Of a DNA stretch of 64,000 nucleotides, positions 16,136 through 28,000 are shown in pieces. The notes beneath the pieces were generated by a model. The model made no database searches. It was given only the letters and a program-made list of their open reading frames with translations, and was not told the origin of the DNA. The first letter of the stretch is position 1. Each line of letters begins with the position of its first letter. Location of the stretch: NCBI GenBank assembly GCA_039944855.1, contig JBDUXZ010000029.1:124001-188000 (forward strand), read 5' to 3'. Made by a program: the position numbers and the translations under genes. The stretch comes from Rhodothermales bacterium. GTDB taxonomy: Bacteria > Bacteroidota > Rhodothermia > Rhodothermales > JANQRZ01.

Positions 16136-18847
16136 TCAGAGCCCGACCCGCAGCGTGACGACGGGCTGGATCCCGAGCCCGGTCCGCGCTACGGCCTCGA
16201 ACCCTTCCCCAACCGGCCGCAGGCTGTAGTCGAGCACGTTCGCCCGGTCGAGCACGTTGAGCACGTCGACGGTGAGCGCCACGCTCGTGCCCGCCACGCG
16301 GCGGCTGTAGCCCACGCCGAGGTCGACCTCGTAGAGCGCGGGGAGGGCGCGCTCCTCCGGCAGCCCGATCTCGCCGCCGTTGCCGTGGAACGCGAGGAAG
16401 TCGTAGTACGCCTGCCGGTAGCCCCACGTCCGGCCCCACACGCCGCGCCCGCGCAGCCGCGTCACGAACCCGGTGCCGAGGTCGAGGTCGGCGCTGAGTT
16501 GGAGGCGGTGCGGCTGGTTCCACGGCGCCGGCTGCGTGCGCCCGTCGAAGCGGGACGGGAAGGTGCGGCGGGAGTAGCTGTAGTCGTAGCCGAGGCCGAG
16601 GCGGACGCGGCCTGTCTCGCGTTCGAGCCGGGCGCCGCCGCCGTACGCGAATCCGCGCGCCGCGCCGATGAACGAGGCCTGGGCGGCGTCGGCTTCGAAG
16701 CTGGCGCTGTGATCAAGGAGCGCGCCGTAGTCGAGCGCGAGGAGGTGCGGGAGGTGCTTGTAATACGTCTCGCCCCGGACCGTCCACCCGGCCGCGGGCG
16801 CGGCGAACCCCTCGGCGGCGAGGTGGAGCGCGCGCGGCGGCATGAGGCTCGCATCGACGGGCAGCCAGAACCGTACGCTCGGCACGATCGCGCTCGGCCC
16901 CACGCTCGTCACGTCGAACTGGTTCACGAACTGGCGGTAGAGCCCGGCGGCGAGGCGTACGGCGTACGGCCCGACGGGGCCGCGCTCGGCATCGTAGCGG
17001 AGGGCGACGCGCGGCTCGGCGTAGACGGCGGCGCGGTCCGGCACCCACGTCATCCGAAGCCCGGCTTCGAGCGTCGTCCGGCGCGAAACATGGACGCGGT
17101 CGGTGACGAAGGCGGCGACGCGGCCGAGCGTGCTCGCGCTCCGCAGCGGCCGGAGGTAGGGATTGTCGAGGTGGAAGGCGTGATCCACGACGGCGCCCTC
17201 GACGCCGACCTCGACGAGGTGCGTCGGCGACAGGCTGTAGTCGAGCCCGGCCTCGGCGACCCACTCGGTGAAGCGGTTGCCGTCGTCGGGGAGCGGCTCG
17301 GCGGCGAGGGCGTCGCGGAGCGCCGTCTCGAAATCCGAGATCGAGCCCGTCTCCGGCGCATAGCCGATGTCGGCCGCGTCGAGCGCCTGATAGCCGTGAG
17401 CGAGTGTGTGGTGGCTGGCGCGGACGCCGGCGTATCCGAGCGCCCGCGCGCCGAGGAGCGACTCGACCCGGACCCGCCCGGTCGTGTTCGTCCAGCGGTA
17501 GCGGTCGCGGCTGAGCGTGAGTTGCTCCGGGCTCTCCGCCGCGCCGAAGCCCGCCGCTAACAGCTCCGTCTCTACTTCGTTCGAGCCGCGATACGCCGAA
17601 GCGCGCAGCGTACGGAACGGGCCGAGCTTGACGCGGACCGCCGCGTGGAGGTCGGTGAACGCTACGTCCGAGCCGTGGCGGTGCGGCTGGAAGGTGAGTT
17701 CGTCGCTCGCTCCGCCGGACGGCGTCGCCACAGAAATCAGGAGGGGGTCGATGTCGTTCCAGTGGCGGAGCGCCGCGTCGAGCGTGCCGGGCCGGTAGAG
17801 GCTCCACAAGCTCGTCCGCGCGGCCGCCATCGCCGCCACGTTTGCGCTGCCGCCGCCGACGTGGACGTTCGCGCTGTACGGGTCGAGCTGGGCCGTGGCC
17901 GCGAGCGGGCCGTTCCCGAGCGCCTGGTCGATCTCGACCACGCCCGCCGTGTAGCTCCCGTGCGCCGCGCCGAAGCCCGCCTTCCGCACGGTGAGCCGCT
18001 CGACCGCGAGCGGGCTGAACGCGGTGAGCACACGTCCGAGCGAGACGGGGTCGAAGACCGGCGCGCCGTCGAGCGTGGTGACGTGCTCGCCGGCCTCGCC
18101 GCCCTGGATGCTGAGGTCGGCGAGGAGCGGGCGGTCGGCGATGCCGAGGAGCGTGCGGGCGCTGCGGGCGGCGTCGGCCGGGCCGAGCGTGGCGGCCTGC
18201 GACTCGGCGGCGGAGAGGTCGGACTGGCCGGGGAGCGCGGACGGCGCCCGTTGCTGCAACCCGTCCACGACGACGGGCGACGCGGCGAACGGCTTCGGCC
18301 GGAGCGCGATTCGATGGCGCGCCCGCCCGTCGGCCGGCACCCACACGCGCTCCGCCACCGGCTCGTATCCGATGAACGACGCCGTCACGCGGTACGGCCC
18401 CGGTTCGAGCGCCGAGAACGTGAACATCCCCGCCGCGTTCGCCGCCATGCCTGCCGAGGCATCGGCGAGGAGCACGCTCGCGCCCGGCAGCGGCTCGCCC
18501 GTGTCGCCGTCCACGACGATGCCCGCGAGGCTGCCGTACTGCGGAACCTGCTCGGCGCGCTCAATAACGACGTACGTGCCCGACGAGAGCTGGTAAAAGT
18601 CGAGTCCCGCGCTCTCGACGATGCAGCGAAGGAGCGCTTCGGCGCTGGCGTCCGTCCGGCGGCAGAACGTCCGTTCGGCGCCGATCTCGTCGCCGTAGAC
18701 GAGGCTGATGTCGGTGAGCGCGACGAGTTCTTCGAGCGCCTGCTCCAGCGGTACGTCGCGGAGCGCGAGGGAATACGCCGCCTCCTGCGCCTGCGCCGGG
18801 AGGGCGAGGCACGTCAGCAGGACGAGGGCGCAGCGGCGGAGAAGCAT
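16136..18847 (-). CDS. TonB-dependent receptor with STN signalling domain (FecA-like)
   Basis: A 903-residue outer-membrane protein. Order: signal peptide (to PAQAQ), STN secretin/TonB N-terminal domain (about 25-95; DVPLEQALEELVALTDISL), a carboxypeptidase-regulatory-like domain (about 108-185; GIVVDGDTGEPLPGASVLL), a plug domain (about 195-310; LSIQGGEAGEHVTTLDGAPV), and a 22-strand-type barrel. An STN domain touches a membrane anti-sigma factor to report ligand. The gene lies 22 bases after fecR, which follows the sigma gene, so all three form one surface-signalling unit. Ligand is unknown; no siderophore genes are in view. Confidence 0.9.
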   Translation of the reverse strand: MLLRRCALVLLTCLALPAQAQEAAYSLALRDVPLEQALEELVALTDISLVYGDEIGAERTFCRRTDASAEALLRCIVESAGLDFYQLSSGTYVVIERAEQVPQYGSLAGIVVDGDTGEPLPGASVLLADASAGMAANAAGMFTFSALEPGPYRVTASFIGYEPVAERVWVPADGRARHRIALRPKPFAASPVVVDGLQQRAPSALPGQSDLSAAESQAATLGPADAARSARTLLGIADRPLLADLSIQGGEAGEHVTTLDGAPVFDPVSLGRVLTAFSPLAVERLTVRKAGFGAAHGSYTAGVVEIDQALGNGPLAATAQLDPYSANVHVGGGSANVAAMAAARTSLWSLYRPGTLDAALRHWNDIDPLLISVATPSGGASDELTFQPHRHGSDVAFTDLHAAVRVKLGPFRTLRASAYRGSNEVETELLAAGFGAAESPEQLTLSRDRYRWTNTTGRVRVESLLGARALGYAGVRASHHTLAHGYQALDAADIGYAPETGSISDFETALRDALAAEPLPDDGNRFTEWVAEAGLDYSLSPTHLVEVGVEGAVVDHAFHLDNPYLRPLRSASTLGRVAAFVTDRVHVSRRTTLEAGLRMTWVPDRAAVYAEPRVALRYDAERGPVGPYAVRLAAGLYRQFVNQFDVTSVGPSAIVPSVRFWLPVDASLMPPRALHLAAEGFAAPAAGWTVRGETYYKHLPHLLALDYGALLDHSASFEADAAQASFIGAARGFAYGGGARLERETGRVRLGLGYDYSYSRRTFPSRFDGRTQPAPWNQPHRLQLSADLDLGTGFVTRLRGRGVWGRTWGYRQAYYDFLAFHGNGGEIGLPEERALPALYEVDLGVGYSRRVAGTSVALTVDVLNVLDRANVLDYSLRPVGEGFEAVARTGLGIQPVVTLRVGL

Positions 18848-18869
18848 CGGTCGGCGGCGGGTGGGCGGC

Positions 18870-19811
18870 TCAGTACACCTCGAAGCCCCGGCTGGTTCGG
18901 CGGTAGCGGAGGTCGCGCGCCGTGCAGAGGTCGCGCAGGATCGCCTCGGCGTCGGTCGGCTGCGGGAAGTAGAGCGTGAGCGTGTCGCCTGCGGCGTCCG
19001 GCGCGTTCAGCGTGATCTCGACAGCGAAGCGGCGTTCGAGTTCGGCGAGGACGGCGGCGAGCGGGACACCCTGCGCGGCGAAGCCTCGGCTCCGCCACGC
19101 GAGGGCCTGCGCTACGCCTGAGGCCTCGACCGTCGGCACGCCGCCGACCACGCGGGCGCGCTCCCCAGCGTCGAGCACGACGGCCTCGGCCGCCGCCGTG
19201 CCGTCGACCTGCACGCGGCCTTCGGCGACGGTCACTACGGTCGAGCCGTCGCGCGTCCGCACGTTGAACGCGGTCCCGAGCACACGGACGCGGGCGTCGG
19301 CCGTCTCGACGACGAACGGCCGCCCGTCCGTCTCGACGTCGAAATAAGCCTCGCCGACGAGGCGGACCGCCCGCGTTTCGGCGGCGATGAACGGGAGCCG
19401 CCAGAACGCGCGGGGATATTCGATGGCCGAGCCGCTGTTGAGCTCGACCGTCGAGCCGTCGGGGAGGGCGACGGTCGTGAACGAACCGGCCGGTGCCGTG
19501 ACCGATACCGGCGCGCTGAGGTAGACCCAGCCCGCCACGGCGAGCAGAGCGGCGAGCACCGGCGCGAGGATGCGAACCCGGCGACGCTCGCTCCGGCGTG
19601 GGGCGCGGTCGGCAGCCCGGTCGGCCGTGCGGCGGCTGGCGGGCGCGTCGAGCGTTGCGGCGCGGAGGCGGTCCCACGCTGCGCCGTCGGCGTCCGACGG
19701 CTCGGGGGCCGCTTCGCCGAGGAGGTCCCACACACGCGCGAGTTCGGCGGCGTCGGGCTCGTCCCGCAGGCGGGCGTCGAGTTCGGGGGGGATGGGCGTG
19801 CGCTTCTTCAT
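18870..19811 (-). CDS. FecR-family anti-sigma factor
   Basis: A 313-residue single-span inner-membrane protein. Its N-terminal cytoplasmic part (about 1-75) should bind the sigma factor. One membrane span (ILAPVLAALLAVAGWVYL) is followed by the periplasmic FecR domain (GSFTTVALPDGSTVELNSGS, GEAYFDVETDGRPFVVET, VLGTAFNVRTRDGSTVVTV) and a C-terminal STN-like segment. Its ATG overlaps the sigma gene stop as ATGA, so the two are translationally coupled. FecR proteins hold or activate the sigma factor depending on the receptor signal. Confidence 0.92.
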   Translation of the reverse strand: MKKRTPIPPELDARLRDEPDAAELARVWDLLGEAAPEPSDADGAAWDRLRAATLDAPASRRTADRAADRAPRRSERRRVRILAPVLAALLAVAGWVYLSAPVSVTAPAGSFTTVALPDGSTVELNSGSAIEYPRAFWRLPFIAAETRAVRLVGEAYFDVETDGRPFVVETADARVRVLGTAFNVRTRDGSTVVTVAEGRVQVDGTAAAEAVVLDAGERARVVGGVPTVEASGVAQALAWRSRGFAAQGVPLAAVLAELERRFAVEITLNAPDAAGDTLTLYFPQPTDAEAILRDLCTARDLRYRRTSRGFEVY

Positions 19812-20425
19812 CGCTGGATCAGGCTCGGCTCGTAGGCGGCCGTACAGTCCCGTAAATACTTGAGGGCTTTCACGAGGTGGTTGTTGACGGTGCGGGGCGA
19901 GACCTCCATCACGTCGGCGATCTCGTCGTGGCTGAGGCCGTCGAAGCGGCTCAGCGTGAGGGCTTCGCGCTGGCGCTCGGGCAGTTCCGCGATCCACGCG
20001 TCGAGGTGGCGGCGGAGCTCGCGGCCCTCGGCGTGGGCGTCGGGCGTCGGTTCGCGGTAGACCTCGGGGTCGTAGTCGGTGAGGAGGTCACGGCGGGTCT
20101 GGCGGTCGCGGACGCGGTTGAGGGCGAGGTTGCGGACGGTCCGGTAGAGCAGCGCCTTCAGCGAGCGGTTCGGGTCGAGCGTGGCGCGGCGTTCCCAGAT
20201 GCGGACGAAGGCGTCCTGCACGAGGTCGTGCGCCGCCACCGCATCGTGGGTGTACGTCGTGGCGTAGCGGACGAGCGCGCCGTGCGTGGCGCGGAACACG
20301 GCCTCGAAGGCGTGCGGGTCCGACGCGGCGAGCCGTCGGCACCAGGCGGCGAACGGGTCGGTGTCGGGGAGCGGATCGGAGGACACGAAAGCCGGGGCGG
20401 GCAGCGTGAGGGTGAGGGCGCGCAT
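19808..20425 (-). CDS. ECF RNA polymerase sigma factor (FecI-type)
   Basis: A 205-residue sigma-70-family factor. Region 2 (HDLVQDAFVRIWERR, then LKALLYRTVRNLALNRVRDR) binds core polymerase and the -10 element. Region 4 (LPERQREALTLSRFDGLSHDEIADVMEVSPRTVNNHL, in two parts) is a helix-turn-helix for -35 recognition. It is the first gene of the sigma-fecR-receptor operon and probably activates that operon. The divergent M20 gene starts 228 bases away, and the shared gap holds both promoters. Confidence 0.92.
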   Translation of the reverse strand: MRALTLTLPAPAFVSSDPLPDTDPFAAWCRRLAASDPHAFEAVFRATHGALVRYATTYTHDAVAAHDLVQDAFVRIWERRATLDPNRSLKALLYRTVRNLALNRVRDRQTRRDLLTDYDPEVYREPTPDAHAEGRELRRHLDAWIAELPERQREALTLSRFDGLSHDEIADVMEVSPRTVNNHLVKALKYLRDCTAAYEPSLIQR

Positions 20426-20538
20426 AGGCCGGGGAGCGAGTTCACCGAGAATACCCGGGACCGCTCGGTCGTGACTACCGAGACGGCGCGCGGCACGTCC
20501 AATGCGTTAATACGCCATAGGGTACGGACGATATACCG

Positions 20539-20546
20539 TAGGTTGG
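20539..20546 (+). promoter_or_regulatory. Candidate -7 element (TAGGTTGG) of the M20 gene
   Basis: Same octamer as before rlmI, but 107 bases before the chosen start. TATACC lies directly upstream at 20532-20537. Confidence 0.25.
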
Positions 20547-20653
20547 GCAACAGCCCCGGAAGCCCTTCCACCTGCGCCGTCGCTGCGCAAACCTCGCCTT
20601 CCATCGGGCGTACACCCCGTGCTCACGCTCCGCTCGCTCCTCCCATTCCCGAC

Positions 20654-21880
20654 GTGCATTCCAGTCCCGTCCTCTCGATCCCCTCGGCCCACACCGACGA
20701 AGGCTTCCACGATCTGCTGATCGAGCTTCGCCGCCACCTCCACCAGTACCCGGAGGTCGGATTCCGTGAGCACGAGACGTCCCGCTACCTCCGCGCCTGC
20801 CTCGAAACCTACGGGTTCGAGATCCACGGCCCCCTCGCCGGGACGGGATTCTACCTCGACATCGAGGGTGCCCATCCCGGCCCGACCGTCGCGTACCGGA
20901 CCGAGCTCGACGCGCTCCCGATGCAGGACGCGAAGACGTGCGCCTACGCCTCGACCGTCGCCAACATGGCGCACCTCTGCGGTCACGACGCCCACATGGC
21001 CGTCGCCGTCGGCGTGGCGCTCCTGCTCGACGAGCGGCGCGACGCCCTCTACGGCACCGCCCGCATCCTCTTCCAGCCGAACGAGGAGAGCACCCCCTCC
21101 GGCGCGCCCCGCATGATGGCCGACGGCGTGCTCGACGCTCGACCCGGCCAGCGCGACGGCGCCGTCCGCGAGATCTTTTGCATCCACGTCGACTCCAGCC
21201 TCGACGTCGGCCGCTTCGGGCTCCGCACCGGCGCCATTACCGCGGCGACGGCACCGTGGGAGGTCCGAATCACGAGCGGCGGTTCGGGGCATTCCGCCCG
21301 GCCGTACGAGACCGTCGACACGGTGTGGCTGGCGACGCAGATCCTCAACACGTTCTACCAGCTCCCCGGTCGCATCCACGACGCGCGCCGCACGGCCGTG
21401 CTCACCGCCTGCCGCTTCCGCGCGGGCGAGGCGCTCAACGTCATCCCCTCGGAGGTCGAGTTCGGCGGCACGCTCCGGTGCGTGGACTTCGACGCGCTCC
21501 ACTTCCTCGCCGACAAGATGCAGGCCGTCGCCGAAGAGATGGGCGCGCTCTACGACGCGCAGATTCAGTTCGACATCGACGACAACCTCCCGCCCGTCGT
21601 CAACGACGCCGCGCTCGTCGAGACTGTCCGCGACCTCATCGTGGAGCAGCACGGCAAGGCCGCGGTGCACACGATCCCCGAGCCGAGTATGGGCGGCGAG
21701 GACTTCGCGTTCTACGCGCAGGAGATCCCCGGCATGCTCCTCCGCGTCGGCACGCGGAGCGGGAAGGAGACGAGCTACCCGCTCCACCACGCCCTCTTCG
21801 ACGTGACCGAGGAGGCGCTGCCCGCCGCCGCTCACCTCATGGCCGACGTGATCGCTCAACGCCTGTCCATTGGGGGCTGA
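20654..21880 (+). CDS. M20-family amidohydrolase/peptidase
   Basis: A 408-residue zinc amidohydrolase of the M20D (N-acyl-amino-acid hydrolase) type. It has LRRHLHQYPEVGFREHET near the N terminus, the metal motif LCGHDAHMAVAVGVA, an NEESTPSGAPRMM segment in place of the usual PAEE, and the metal ligand region MGGEDFAFYAQEIPG. No signal peptide is seen, so it should be cytoplasmic. Such enzymes deacylate N-acyl amino acids or hippurate-like compounds. The GTG at 20654 is the most sensible start, since the long upstream open frame is not protein-like. It has an extended insert (ARPGQRDGAVREIF) between the motifs. Confidence 0.8.
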   Translation: MHSSPVLSIPSAHTDEGFHDLLIELRRHLHQYPEVGFREHETSRYLRACLETYGFEIHGPLAGTGFYLDIEGAHPGPTVAYRTELDALPMQDAKTCAYASTVANMAHLCGHDAHMAVAVGVALLLDERRDALYGTARILFQPNEESTPSGAPRMMADGVLDARPGQRDGAVREIFCIHVDSSLDVGRFGLRTGAITAATAPWEVRITSGGSGHSARPYETVDTVWLATQILNTFYQLPGRIHDARRTAVLTACRFRAGEALNVIPSEVEFGGTLRCVDFDALHFLADKMQAVAEEMGALYDAQIQFDIDDNLPPVVNDAALVETVRDLIVEQHGKAAVHTIPEPSMGGEDFAFYAQEIPGMLLRVGTRSGKETSYPLHHALFDVTEEALPAAAHLMADVIAQRLSIGG

Positions 21881-22051
21881 CATCGTTCCATCCGGCGGCG
21901 TCACGCGGGTCGGACACTCGTCGTCTGCACTTCGGAGGCTCGGGTAACGGTGCGTTTGTTCGCTGCCTTCGCTCGCGGCTCCACCGTATACTGTGCGCCG
22001 ACGCCGGGCACCTCTCCGGCCCCGCTCCTCCGTTGACCGTTTCGCGCCGCT

Positions 22052-25000
22052 ATGTCCGGGCTCCGCCGCGCCCTCCCCCTCCTCCTCGCCCTCCTCTGGA
22101 CCTCGGCCGCCCTTGCCCAAGTGCAGGACGACTTCGCCGACGGCGACTTCACCGCCGACCCCGCGTGGACGGGCGACACCGACCGCTTCACTGTCGTCCC
22201 GTTCGGCGCTGACTTCGCGCTCCGCTCGGACGGGCTCGCCGCGTCGGATACGATCGCGCTCGCCACGGCGTCGAGCGTCGCATCCGGCCGGTGGACGTTC
22301 ACGTTCCGCTGGGAAGCCAACCTCACGAACGCGAACGGTACGCGCGTCTACCTCATCGCCGACACGCCGGAGCTGACGGGTGAGGTGCAGGGCTATTACG
22401 TCCAACTCGGTACGAACAACTCCGACGAGGTCCGGCTCTACCGGCAAGACGGCCCGGCGACGTCCCGCACCGAACTCGGCGCAAGCGCCGGGCCGGTTGT
22501 GGTCGGCGACGAGGGGACGGTGGCGGTCGAGGTGTTGCGCGACGACAGCGGGACGTGGCAGGTTAACGTAGACGGCGCGCCCGTCATCACGGGGGTGCAG
22601 GACGACACGTACGCCACGAGCGCCGCGCTCGGCGTGTGGCTCAAGCACTCGTCGGCGAATGGCGCGGCCTTTTTCTGGGACGACTTCCTCGCCGATCCCG
22701 ACGCGGGCGACCTCTCCCCGCCCGTACCGCTCAGCGTCGCGGTGCAGGACGGCGGCGGCACGCTCCTCGTCCAGTTCGACGAAGCGCTCGCCCCGACGAC
22801 GATTCAGCCGGCCAACTTCTCGCTCGACAACGGCGTCGGTGCCCCGAGCACGGCAGCGATCGCCGGACAGGGCGACGCGGTCCGGCTCACGTTCGCCACG
22901 CCGATCCCGTCGGGCGACTACACGCTCTCGATCAGCGAAGTCTCCGACACGGAGGGCAACGTCGTCCCACCGGGCACGACGATTGGGTTCACGTTCGAGG
23001 CCGACACCATGCCGCCCGACCTCGTCAGCGCCGAAGCCCTCGACGCAACGACCATCGCCGTCACCTTTAGCGAGCCCGTCGACGGCCTCGACCCGTCGCT
23101 CTACGACGTCGCGCCCGGCATCGGAGCGCCGAGCGAGGTCGTGGCGATCCCCGAGAATCCGCAGACGGAATACTTCCTCTTGCTGGACCAACCGCTACAG
23201 TCGGGCACCCTGTACACCGTCACGGCGACGAACGTCGCCGACACCGAAGGGAACGTGCAGCCGGAGACCTCGGCGAGCTTCTTCTTCGGCGATTTCGACA
23301 CGCCCGACGTGCGCGACATCGTCGTCAACGAGATCCTCTACGACCCGCCGGAGGTGAACACGAACGAGTTCGTCGAGCTGCTCAACCGGACCGACGACCA
23401 GACCTTCGACCTCAGCCAGCTCACGTTCTCGGACAACACATCGAACCCCGTCCCGCTCACCGGCGAGCCGACGGCGCTCGGCCCCGGGGAGTACGTCGTG
23501 CTCGTCCGCAACGCCGACGCCTTCCAGCAGCGGTTCCCCGGCGTGCCGTTCCTCGCCGTCGCCGGCTTCCCCGCGCTCAACAACGATGGCGATACGCCGA
23601 CGATCCGGCTCGGCGACACCGTGATCGACGCTGTGCCGTACGCCGCGAACTGGGGCGGTAATGATGCCTCGCTCGAACGCCGCGACCCCGACGGCCCGAG
23701 CACGAGCGCCACGAACTTCGCCACGACGACGGACCCGCGCGGCGGAACGCCCGGCGAGCAGAACACCGCGTTCGAAGTCGACACGGCGCCGCCCGCACCG
23801 CTCGACGCCGACGTGAGCGGCGATGGGCAGACCGTCACCGTCTTCTTCGACGAGCCGCTCGATCCGGCGACCGTCGTGCCCGGCAACTTCGTGCTTGACG
23901 GCGGCGCACCGGCCGTGACGAACGCGGGCTACGACGCCGACGCCACGGCCGCCGTGCTGACGCTCGCCGCCCCGCTCGCGCCCGGCAGCTACACCCTCAC
24001 GATCACCGGCATCGCCGACGAGCGCGGCAACGCCACTGACGGCGCCACCGTTGGCGTGAGCTACGACCCCGACGTGACGCCGCCCGCCCTCGCCTCCGTC
24101 AGCGCGCTCGACGCGACGACCGTCGCCGTCGTGTTCTCCGAGCCGGTGGACGCGGCCTCGGCCGGCGATCCGGCGAACTATTCCATCGACAACGGCATCG
24201 GGCAGCCCGCGAGCGTGGCCGTCGCGCCGGGCGGCAACCCGGCCCGCGTCGTCCTCACGCTCGGCGCGCCGCTCGACGGGCCGCAGACGTACACGCTGAC
24301 CGTCACGAACGTCGCCGACCTCAGCGGGAACGTGCTCGGCTCCGACAGCGCCGACTTCTTCTTCGGCGAGGGCGATGTGCCCGAGCCGCGCGACCTCGTC
24401 GTCAACGAGATCATGTACGACCCGCCGGCGGTGAGCTCGAACGAGTACGTCGAGCTGTTCAACCGCTCCGACAAGACGTTCGACCTCAGCGACTTTACGC
24501 TCTCCGACCTCACCGCGACGGTCCCCGTCGCCGCCGATCCCATCTTCCTCCTGCCGGGCGAATACACCGCGCTCGTCCGCGACGCCGCGGCGTTCCAGCA
24601 GCAGTTCCCCGGCGTGCCGTTCCTCGCCGTCCCCAACTTCCCCGCGCTCAACAACAGCGGCGGCGACGCCGTCGTGATCCGCCACGCGCCGAGCGGTGTC
24701 CGCGTCGACTCCGTCCGGTACCAGACGAGTTGGGGCGGGACCGACGCTTCGCTCGAACGCCGCAGCCCCGACGGCCCGAGCAACGTCGCGAGCAACTGGG
24801 CCACCTCGCTCGATCCACGCAGCGGCACGCCGGCGGCGCCGAACTCCGTCCCGCCCGACACCGATCCGCCGCAGCCGACCGACGCCGACATCGCCTCCAA
24901 CGGCCTCACGCTCACCATCTCCTTCGACGAGCCGCTCGCCGAAGCCACCGTCACGCCCGGCGCGTTCACGATCACCGACGGCCCGGCCGTCCTCACGGCC

Positions 25001-28000
25001 GAGTACCTGGACGACGACGACCCCGCCGTCGCGCTGACGCTCGCGAGCGCGCCCGCGCCCGGCACCTACACCGTCACGATTTCCGGCGTCACCGACCAGC
25101 TTGGCAACGTCGCTCAGGGTCTGCAGATCGGCTTCACCTTCAGCCCCGACCTCACGCCGCCCGCGCTCGTCCAGGTCGCCGCGCTCGATGCGACGACGGT
25201 CGAGGCCTTGTTCTCCGAAGCTGTCGATCCAGCGTCGGCCGGGACCGCGGGGAATTACGCCGTGTCCGGCGGGATCGGCGCGCCGGCCTCTGTCGCGGTG
25301 GCCCCGGCCGGCGATGCGCGGCGCGTGGTCCTCACGCTCGCGACCCCACTCGCCGCGCAGCAACAGTACACGCTCACCGCATCGAACATCGCCGACACCG
25401 AAGGGAACGTGCTCGGCGAGGGCAGCGCCGACTTCTTCTTCGGCGAGGGCGACGTGCCCGAGCCGCGCGACCTCGTCGTGAACGAGATCATGTACGACCC
25501 GCCGGCGGTGAGCTCGAACGAGTACGTCGAGCTGTTCAACCGCTCCGACAAGACGTTCGACCTCAGCGACTTCACGCTCGCCGATCTAAGCGACACCGTC
25601 GCCATCACCGACGCGCCTCGCTTCGTGCTGCCGGGCGAGTACGCCGTCCTCGTGAACAACCCCGAGGCGTTCGCTGCCGCCTTCCCCGGCGTCCCGTTCG
25701 TGGAAGTCGCCAATTTCCCCACGCTCAACAACTCTGGCGATGCGGTCGTGATCGCCTATGCGGCGGGCGATACCCGGATCGTGACGGATTCCGTCCGCTA
25801 TCAGACGGCGTGGGGCGGGATCGACGCTTCGCTGGAGCGCCGTAGCCCCGAGGGTCCGAGCAACGTCGCGAGCAACTGGGCGACCTCGCTCGACCCGCGC
25901 AGCGGCACGCCCGGCGAGGCCAACTCCGTCCCGCCCGACACCGACCCGCCGACGCTCGTCGACGTGGACGTGGAGGCTGACGGCACGACCCTGGCGGTGA
26001 CGTTCGACGAGCCGCTCGCCGCGGCGACCGTGACGCCCGGCGCGTTCAGTCTCAGCGGCAGCGCGCCCGCCGTCGTCGGCGCAGACCTCGTCGGGGAAGA
26101 CGAAATAGTCGTCGTGCTGACACTCGCCGCTCCACTCGACGGCGGCGACTACACCCTCACCGCGACTGGCATCGCGGATCAGCTCGGGAATGCGACGGCC
26201 GGGGCGACGATCGACTTCACGTTCGCGCGAGACGAGACGCCGCCCGCGCTCCTCCGCGTCTCTGCCCTCGGCGCGACGACGCTCGACGTGCTGTTCTCCG
26301 AACCCGTGAGCGAGGCGACGGCGACGAACCCGGCGAACTACGCTATCGATGGCGGGATCGGTCAGCCCACGGACGTAGCGTACGCGCCCGGCGGCAACCT
26401 CGCCCGCGTGACGCTCACCCTCGCCGTGCCGCTCGCCGAGGGGTCGAGCTACAGCCTCACCGCGACCGGCATCGCCGACCTCGTCGGGAACGTGCTCGGC
26501 TCCGGCTCGGCCCCGTTCTTCTTCGGCGAAGGCGCGGTGCCCGGCGTCCGCGACGTCGTCGTCAACGAGATCCAGTTCCAGTCGCCGCAGGGCAACGACG
26601 GCGAGTACGTCGAGGTGTTCAACCGCTCCGGCGCCAACTTCGACCTCAGCGAGTTCACGCTCTCCGACGAGGGCAGCACGCCCGCACCGCTCGCCGACGC
26701 GCCGTTCTTCCTCCTCCCCGGCCAGTACGCCATCCTCGTCGCCGACGCCGCCGTCTTCGCCGAGGCCTTCCCCGCGGCCGGGCCGGTGCTCGAGCTCGGC
26801 GGCTTCCCCAACCTCAACTCGACGGGCGATGCCGTAGTGATCCGCTACGCCCCGTCAGGGCTCACGGTGGACTCCGTCCGCTACAGCCCGAACTGGGGCG
26901 AGTCAGATGACGCCGCGCTCGAGCGGATCGACCCCGACGGGCCGAGCAGCGTGTTCGTCAACTGGGCCTCGTCGGTCGACCCGCGGGGCGGGACGCCGGG
27001 CGAACTCAACTCCGTCTTCGCCCCAGACGCCGGAGCCCCCGCTGTACTCTTCGCCGAGCAACTCGACGCGGCGACGGTCCGCCTCTACTTCTCCGAACCG
27101 CTCGACCCAACGAGTGTCCAGCCCGGCGACTTCGCACTCGATGGCGGGACGACTCCCGACGCCGTCGCGGTGTCCGATTCCGAGCCGACCGTAGACCTGA
27201 CCTTCGGCGCCGTCGATGGCCGGACGGTCACAGTCGGCGGTGTGGCGGACTTCGTCGGGAATACGCTCGACGCGGCCGAGATCCCCCTCGCCCGGCTCTC
27301 GCCCGTCGGTGGGCTCGTCGTCAACGAACTGATGATCGACCCGCTGCGCGACCCCCGCGACGGGCGGCTCGACGGGACCGAGTACGTCGAGTTCTTCAAC
27401 GCGACGGATCTCACGCTCGCCCTCACGCGCGTACAGATCACCGATGCGCAGGACGAGAACAACGCGGTCCGTACAGTCAGCGTCGGCGGGCGGCTGACGG
27501 GCGCCGTGCCGTTCGCCGCCCTCCCGCCCGGCGGTTATGCCGTCGCCTTCGCCGATACGAGCGCGTTCGGCGACCGCTTCGAGGACCCGCCGACGCAGGG
27601 CGCGCTCGCCGACTCGTCGCTCCTCGCCCGCCTCTTCCCGGGCACCGACTTCTCCGACGCCCTCCTCCTCCCCGTCGACCGCACGACGTTGTCGCTCGCC
27701 AACACCGAAGACACCGTCCGCCTGCTCCGCGGCGACGGCGTGCTCGTCGACAGCGTGGCGTACTCCGACGACTGGCACCGACCCGAGCTCGACGACGCGA
27801 CGGGCATCTCGCTCGAACGGCTGGACCCCGAGGGACCGAGCAGCAGCGCGGGGAACTGGACGAGCAGTCTCGACCCGGCGGGCGGCACGCCGGGCCGGCA
27901 GAACAGCGTCTTCCTTCTCCCCGGCGAGGCCCCGCCCGCGCCCGGCCTCACGATCTCGCCGTCGCCGTTCGACGCGTCCGTCGGTACGCAGATCAGCTAC

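Noticed and set aside
20507-23191. Long open frame on the minus strand across the M20 gene and into the lamin-tail gene
   Set aside because: High GC keeps antisense frames open; the translation is Arg/Val/Gly/Asp-rich with no domain, and real genes lie opposite.
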